From positions 98,337 through 162,336 of the forward strand of contig NZ_AOIM01000014.1 in NCBI RefSeq assembly GCF_000337575.1: a stretch of DNA of 64,000 bases. Direction: 5' to 3'. A program made the translations under genes and the position numbers. The notes below the pieces were generated by a model. It had not been told where the DNA came from. It did no database searches and worked only from the letters and a program-made list of their open reading frames with translations. Shown here piece by piece: positions 59,271 to 64,000 of this stretch. The stretch's first letter is position 1. The number at the start of each line of letters is the position of its first letter. This DNA is from Natrialba hulunbeirensis JCM 10989 (GTDB lineage Archaea; Halobacteriota; Halobacteria; Halobacteriales; Natrialbaceae).

Positions 59271-59499
59271 CAGCGTCCCTCCGCGAGTAGGAGGTGTCTC
59301 GTCTCTGCACTACCGTCGCTACGCCACATTCCTCGAGTTCCCCATCGTCCGGTGGTCCTTCTACCGGCGGGTTCGACGGTCGTCACTGTTCGAGTCGACA
59401 GCTGGGCCGTCCCCGCGGGTCGGTCAGTTCCACACACAATTCAGTAGAGGGGCGGTAGACGGGTAGTCCTGACTTTTGCTTGGGTAATGCCTTTATGTG

Positions 59500-60148
59500 C
59501 TACTCGGACGGTCGGACCAGCGTGCTCGCGATCAGTCGCCTCGTCCCTCGCTGCAGCCGCGAAGCGAGCGCCTGTCTCGTAATATCGAGCTCGACAGCGA
59601 TCTCCTGCTGGCTCGATTGGCGCGGTGAATCGAAGTAGCCGCGCGTAGGCGAGCGTCAGCGCCTCGCGTTGCGCCTCGGTAAGGTCGTACTCCTGACCGG
59701 AGTGTAACGGCGAGAGCGCATGCAGTTCGGTCAGTTCGACCGAAATGTCGTTATTTCGACAGTACGTCTGAAACACAGAGACGTCGGCCTGACTCTCACC
59801 GCGAATTTCGAACGTCCACTTGTCTTCGCGCCCGATTGCCGAAACCAGCGCCACGTCCGTCTCGAGTATCGCCGACAGGATGCTCTCGTAGTCGAAGTCC
59901 CAGTCGATTCGCACGAACAGTTCGCCGTCGACATCGTCGATGATCCGAAGGTCGTCGATTCCGGGATGTGAGATCCCCTCGAGGTTGATCGCTGCCGAAT
60001 CGATGTCCTGCAACCAGAAGTACGGAATCAGCACCCCCGTCGCCGGGACGACTCGATCCAGTTCGATCTGTGCTGCGGGGAACTTCGAAAAGACCTCCGC
60101 GAGGGGGAACGTCCCCTGTGTCGCAACGAACGAGGCTTCGATGGCCAT
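59500..60148 (-). pseudogene. Bat/HTH-10 regulator broken by a 2-nt slip in a CG tract
   Basis: From ATG 60148 the frame encodes a normal alpha/beta N-terminal domain (MAIEASFVATQGTFPLAEVF) and the start of the HTH-10 (QEYDLTEAQREALTLAYAR). After that the frame becomes Arg-rich and non-homologous, ending at 59441. In another frame the proper HTH continues: GYFDSPRQSSQQEIAVELD and ITRQALASRLQRGTRRLIAS, then stop at 59500. Two bases are missing from the GCGCGC tract near 59640-59646. It is a broken gene, a phase switch, or a sequencing error. Confidence 0.85.
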
Positions 60149-60222
60149 GGCCGGGGTACGACGGGACCGGTAAAGTGTCCGCGGGGCGATCACCGTCGCC
60201 GTGGCCGTGGCTCACCCTTGGC

Positions 60223-61050
60223 TCAGAAGCTAAAGAGATCGACACCGCCGGTGACGCCGATTACCTGTCCCGTCACGTACGACGCCTGCTCAGAGCAGAG
60301 GTAGGCGACCATATTGGCCACGTCCTCTTCCGTGCCAAGGTGGCGCATCGGCGTTGCCTCCGCGATTCGTGCATAGTACTCGTCGACGTGCTCGCTCAGT
60401 TCCTCCGGCCCCATCTCGGCCCACGCGCCGACGACAATGTTCGGTGCGACCACGTTCGACGTGACGCCGGACTGCGCGCCCTCAAGTGCCATCGTCCGCC
60501 CGAGACCGATCATCGCGGCCTTCGTCGCTGAGTAGGAAAGCTGCCCGAACCCGCCGTACCAGCCGGCCATCGAGGACATGGTGACGACGCGGCCCCAGCC
60601 GCGCTCGCACATCCGCGGGAAGACCTCCTTGCTGACGTTGTACGTCCCCGTCAGGTTAATCTCCACGTCGCGCTCCCAGATGTCGTCGTCGTAGCCGTCG
60701 ACTCGCGAGCGCGCGTCGACCATCGCCGCGTTGTTCACGAGGATATCTACCCCGCCGAAGGCATCGCGAACGTCCGCCATCGAGGCCGCGACGTCGTCGC
60801 GGTCGGTCAGGTCGCACTCGAGTGCCATCGCCTCGCCCGCTGTGTCGGTCCCAGTCTCACTTTCACTCTCACTCTCCCCGTCGTCCCCAGCGTCGTTGAT
60901 CTCCGCGGCGACGCGGGCCGCTCCGTCCGCGTCCACGTCGAGGACCACGACGTTCGCGCCCTCGTTCGCGAGAATTCGACAGTCTGCGCTCCCGATTCGT
61001 CCGGCACCGCCGGTGACGACGGCCGTCCGTCCCTCGAGTCCGAAATCCAT
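60223..61050 (-). CDS. SDR family oxidoreductase (FabG-like)
   Basis: The 275-residue protein has TGGAGRIG at about 14-21, NNAA at about 111-114, the Ser of VVTMSSMAGWYG and the YxxxK pair in SYSATKAAM. The acceptor loop aspartate DVDADG suggests NAD over NADP. A Gly/Ser/Glu insert (ESESESETGTD) is a haloarchaeal expansion. It probably reduces or oxidises a 3-oxo or hydroxy-acyl substrate. It is divergent from the phosphoesterase gene. Confidence 0.92.
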   Translation of the reverse strand: MDFGLEGRTAVVTGGAGRIGSADCRILANEGANVVVLDVDADGAARVAAEINDAGDDGESESESETGTDTAGEAMALECDLTDRDDVAASMADVRDAFGGVDILVNNAAMVDARSRVDGYDDDIWERDVEINLTGTYNVSKEVFPRMCERGWGRVVTMSSMAGWYGGFGQLSYSATKAAMIGLGRTMALEGAQSGVTSNVVAPNIVVGAWAEMGPEELSEHVDEYYARIAEATPMRHLGTEEDVANMVAYLCSEQASYVTGQVIGVTGGVDLFSF

Positions 61051-61175
61051 CTCCTCGCTGACTACTTCGAACGATTATTTAAATTTGTGTGCCATTCACA
61101 CACAGCTGCGACAAACCGCCCGCCGCGCTGACCACCAACAGTATCACTCTCACTCCCGTCAAATCCACCAGAAAC

Positions 61176-61826
61176 ATGCTCGTCCTCGGCGACGCCCACG
61201 CATCCGACCCGGCCCGACGCGAGGCACTACTCGAGTGCTACCGCACGGTCGACCCCGAGCACGTGCTGCACGTCGGGGACCTCGAACTGTACGACCTGCC
61301 AGCGCCGACCTGGTTTATCGCCGGCAACAACGAAGATTTCGACGTCATCGACGCGCTCCGCGCGGGCGAGAGACCGCCAGAAGTGAACAACGTCCATCTC
61401 CTCGCGAGCACCGTTACAACCGTCGACGGACTCCGTATCGCCGGGCTCTCCGGAAACTTCGCGCCGACGCAGTACGACCGCTCGCGGGACGAACTCGAGG
61501 GCGACCGGCGGCGACACTTTACCCACGGAGATGTCGAACAGGCCGCTGAACTCTCCGATATCGACGTGCTCCTCACTCACGAAGCACCGACCGGATTGCT
61601 CTCTTACGGCTACGATCCAGGCTGCGAGCACGTGACGGCCCTCCTGGAGACGCTCTCGCCAGACCTCTGTCTCGTGGGCCACCACCACACCCACCGCGAA
61701 GACGAGATTGCGAACACCAGGGTGGTGAGTCTCGCACCGGCCTGGGAACGGTACTATACGCTGGATCCAACTGGGCTGGTACTCGAGTCCTACGAACACG
61801 AGTTTGGCCCCGACTCTGAAGCATGA
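61176..61826 (+). CDS. Metallophosphoesterase (YfcE/MPE-like)
   Basis: This 216-residue calcineurin-fold protein has the metal motifs in LGDAHAS (D6, H8), HVGDLELYD (GD), AGNNED (GNxD), LLTHEAPT and LVGHHHTHR (GHxH). The fold uses two metals to cleave phosphodiesters or phosphomonoesters. The ATG at 61176 is preferred; the 29 codons before it do not look like protein. It ends 427 bases before the aminotransferase start. Confidence 0.88.
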   Translation: MLVLGDAHASDPARREALLECYRTVDPEHVLHVGDLELYDLPAPTWFIAGNNEDFDVIDALRAGERPPEVNNVHLLASTVTTVDGLRIAGLSGNFAPTQYDRSRDELEGDRRRHFTHGDVEQAAELSDIDVLLTHEAPTGLLSYGYDPGCEHVTALLETLSPDLCLVGHHHTHREDEIANTRVVSLAPAWERYYTLDPTGLVLESYEHEFGPDSEA

Positions 61827-62252
61827 GACTAGTCTGCCACATGGTTTCGAAAGTGCCAGTTCTACCTTCACAACTGGCTTTTGTGTCGGATATTTGCTAT
61901 AATAACTCAGAGTGTATTAGTTCGAAGTCCTGACGCGATGTTCCAGGGCTGGCTCGATCGGTAACTACGGAGAGGAAAAGTGGTTGACGGCCTGAGACTG
62001 TGAGATTGAGACACTACTACGTCTCTTCCCTTACGGTTGCTTCAGGTCGCTACCTTGTGCTGTCGAACTCACGAAACAGTTAGCAGACTGCATATTATAT
62101 TGATAAGAGCGAAAATACCACAGCCTTTCGATAGTAGTAGTAGGCGCTTCTACATGAACACTCTCTACTCCAAACAATTACTCACGAATTGGTACCTGTA
62201 TTTCCGCCCCCGTCGGGAAACGTTTACAGTGGTCGCCACTGCCTCTCCGTGC
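61827..62252. other. AT-richer gap, no gene seen
   Basis: The gap is AT-richer than its neighbours. The aminotransferase frame stays open through its right half, but the sequence is not family-like. TATATTGATAAGAG at about 62096-62109 could be a promoter element. I found no RNA gene or repeat. Confidence 0.5.
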
Positions 62253-63665
62253 ATGGGAAGCACACCCTCGATCTTCTACAAGTGGGGCGGCGGAATCGGT
62301 CCCGACCACCTCACCATCGAGACGGCACACGACGAGTTTCTGGTCACCGCCGACGGCCGCGAGATCATCGACGCGGCGTCGGGCGCTGCCGTCGTCAACC
62401 TCGGACACTCCGTCCCCGGCCTGGAAGACGCGGTCAGCGACCAGCTCGCGGACGTCTCCTACCTCAGCCTCTCGCACTTTACGAACGAGGAACCCGAACG
62501 GTTGGCCGACCAGCTCACCGAACGCGCGCCCGGCGACCTGAACAGCGCCTTCTTCGTCACCTCCGGCAGCGAGGCCAACGAGTCCGCGTTCAAACTGGCT
62601 CGCGCCTACCACCGCGAGCGCGGGAACGACCGCAAGCACAAGATCATCGGCCGGTGGCAGTCCTACCACGGCGCGACGCTCGGTGCACTGTCGGCGTCGG
62701 GCAACACCGCCCGGCGCGACGGCTACGAATCACAGCTACAGGGCTGGCCACACATTTCACCAGCCTACCCTTACCGCTGGGAGCACGACGGCACCCCCGA
62801 AGAGCAGGCCGTCGCCGCCGCCCGTGAACTCGAGACGACGATCAAACAGGAGGGTGCCGAGACGATCGCGGCCTTCATCGCCGAGCCGGTCTCCGGCGCG
62901 AGCATCCCCGCGGCACACCCCCATTCGGTCTATTTCGAGGAGATCCGACGGATCTGCGACGAGTACGACGTGTTGTTCATCGCCGATGAAATCATGACCG
63001 GCTTCGGCCGCACGGGGCCGCTATTCGCGATGGAGCGCTTCGACGTAGTGCCGGACATACTGACCATCGGAAAGGGGCTCTCGGCGGGCTACACGCCCAT
63101 CAGCGCGGCGATCGTCAGCGACACGATTTCGGCCGAGTTCGATGCGAGCGACCCCGACGGCGGCTCCTTCGCGCACGGCCACACCTTCGCCGGCAACCCG
63201 CTGTCGGCGGCCATCGCCTCCCACGTCGTCGCCCAGTACACCAACGAGGTACTCGAGACGGGCCGCCAGCGTGGCGAGCAACTCGTCAACGCGCTCGAAC
63301 CGCTGCGCGATCATCCGATCGTCGGCGACGTTCGCCACGCCGGCGCGATGATCGGACTCGAGTTCGTCGCGGACCGAGAAACCAAACAGCCGTTCGACCC
63401 AGACCTGGACGTGAACGGACGGGTGTACGAGCGCGCGATGGAACAGGACGTCTACACCTATCCGGGTTCGGGCTCCGTCGACGGCGTCGCAGGCGACCAC
63501 CTCATGCTCGCGCCGCCGCTGACGGTGAGCGAGGCGTCGGTCGAGGCGATCGGTGAGGCTGTCGTGACCGCGGTCGAGGACGTGGCTGGCGACCTCGAGC
63601 GCGAGGGGGTACTCGAGACCGGTGCAGACTCCCAGCTCGAGTCTGAGCCCGATCCCGCCGACTAA
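62253..63665 (+). CDS. Class III aminotransferase (aspartate aminotransferase family)
   Basis: The 470-residue PLP enzyme has SGSEANESAFKLAR (phosphate-binding), YHGATLGAL, the pyridine-binding aspartate in LFIADEIMTGFGRTG and the PLP lysine in LTIGKGLSAGYTP. The C-terminal part ends AGDHLMLAPPLTVSEASVE. The family includes omega-amino-acid, acetylornithine and GABA transaminases. The ATG at 62253 (MGSTPSIFYKWGGG) is family-like; longer starts are not. An acidic tail of about 20 residues is added at the end. Confidence 0.92.
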   Translation: MGSTPSIFYKWGGGIGPDHLTIETAHDEFLVTADGREIIDAASGAAVVNLGHSVPGLEDAVSDQLADVSYLSLSHFTNEEPERLADQLTERAPGDLNSAFFVTSGSEANESAFKLARAYHRERGNDRKHKIIGRWQSYHGATLGALSASGNTARRDGYESQLQGWPHISPAYPYRWEHDGTPEEQAVAAARELETTIKQEGAETIAAFIAEPVSGASIPAAHPHSVYFEEIRRICDEYDVLFIADEIMTGFGRTGPLFAMERFDVVPDILTIGKGLSAGYTPISAAIVSDTISAEFDASDPDGGSFAHGHTFAGNPLSAAIASHVVAQYTNEVLETGRQRGEQLVNALEPLRDHPIVGDVRHAGAMIGLEFVADRETKQPFDPDLDVNGRVYERAMEQDVYTYPGSGSVDGVAGDHLMLAPPLTVSEASVEAIGEAVVTAVEDVAGDLEREGVLETGADSQLESEPDPAD

Positions 63666-63695
63666 TTGCGGTTTCGTACGCCTGCGACCAGCGCC

Positions 63696-64000
63696 TCAGG
63701 ACTCGACGACAGACGCGAGTTCGTGTTCGAGGTCGGCGAGGTCGATGTCGCGACACCGTGGCTCCGTCTCGACTGACTCCTTGTAGCCAGAGCCGGTCAG
63801 AATCGTGACGACGGACTCGTCTGCTGCGATCTCGCCGCGGTCCGAGAGTTTGCGAACCCCCGCGAGCGCGACGGCGCTGGACGGCTCGACGGCGAGGCCG
63901 GCGTCCGTCGCCAGTCGGTCCATCGCCTCGCGTGTCGCCTCGTCGGAGACGGAGACGACCGCACCATCGGTATCGCGAGCGGCCGTGAGCGCGCGGGTAC
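63696..64000 (-). CDS. thrC: Threonine synthase, C-terminal part (partial at window edge)
   Basis: The last 100 codons of a PLP-dependent fold-type II enzyme are present and continue beyond the window. GLAVEPSSAVALAGVRKL, then ESVVTILTGSGYKE is the closing signature of threonine synthase-like proteins. The C-terminal tail after that is acidic (DIDLADLEHELASVVES). The rest of the gene would be needed to separate threonine synthase from related dehydratases. Confidence 0.75.
   Translation of the reverse strand, partial: TRALTAARDTDGAVVSVSDEATREAMDRLATDAGLAVEPSSAVALAGVRKLSDRGEIAADESVVTILTGSGYKESVETEPRCRDIDLADLEHELASVVES

Noticed and set aside
59271-59440. Possible second small zinc protein upstream of the 43-residue gene
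   Set aside because: A short acidic frame with one Cys can be read, but there is no start codon or second cysteine pair.
61919-61935. TTCGAAGTCC word resembling a tRNA T-loop
   Set aside because: No acceptor or D-arm partners can be folded around it; not a tRNA.

Overview
The window reads as one piece of chromosome from an extremely halophilic archaeon (class Halobacteria, probably a Natrialba/Natrinema/Haloterrigena-type genus). The evidence is high G+C with strong codon bias, very acidic proteins, very frequent CTCGAG (Leu-Glu) words, TATA boxes placed for leaderless or near-leaderless messages, and many families restricted to haloarchaea (DUF5799, HTH-10/Bat regulators, DUF7344, haloarchaeal TrmB). 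No rRNA, tRNA or CRISPR array was seen. The first 13 bases equal the end of the Tn5/Nextera mosaic end, so base 1 is probably an untrimmed contig edge.

Layout. 0.1-2.4 kb: a two-gene operon with a DUF4157 (HExxH) protein of the type seen beside contractile-injection or polymorphic-toxin systems. 2.7-15.2 kb: housekeeping genes (gamma carbonic anhydrase-like protein, DUF3006 plus ComEC-like lipoprotein hydrolase, OsmC, UPF0173 hydrolase, a zinc-ribbon/S1/OB/DHH-like protein with degenerate catalytic motifs, a Bat-type regulator, Elp3). 15.2-17.7 kb: an AT-rich patch with two orphan membrane proteins and a TnpB-only IS605/IS1341-type element bounded by matching hairpins. 17.7-28.5 kb: HpcH aldolase, ZIP transporter, a translationally coupled TenA pair (one with and one without the catalytic cysteine), a CPBP protease, the ribosome-rescue factors RqcH and Pelota, and between them a Tat-exported peptidoglycan-amidase-like protein. 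28.5-41.2 kb: a TrmB-regulated MMPL/RND exporter operon, an RNase Z-like hydrolase, class V aminotransferase, YchF, CstA and an ArsA-type ATPase. 41.4-54.3 kb: a large Tat-secreted protein, a COG0523 metallochaperone, a divergent HxlR/VOC pair with a palindromic operator, a membrane-anchored spermidine-synthase-like enzyme, a linear amide hydrolase, an SDR and an acyl-CoA synthetase.

54.4-57.5 kb is an accessory island: a frameshifted IS5-type element, an AT-rich pair consisting of a Tat-type secreted six-cysteine halocin-like precursor and a 63-residue two-helix membrane protein, and a truncated transposase. 57.5-64 kb returns to chromosomal genes: an R2lox-type oxidase with an unlisted-size 43-residue zinc ribbon, a Bat-type regulator broken by a 2-nt slip in a CG tract, an SDR, a phosphoesterase, a class III aminotransferase and the 3' end of threonine synthase.

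The best candidates for undescribed biology are the halocin-like cassette, the DUF4157 operon, the archaeal peptidoglycan-amidase-like protein beside ribosome-rescue genes, and the DHH-like protein that has lost its DHH motif. Short degenerate tandem repeats (5, 8, 10, 21 and 36 bp) recur between genes.
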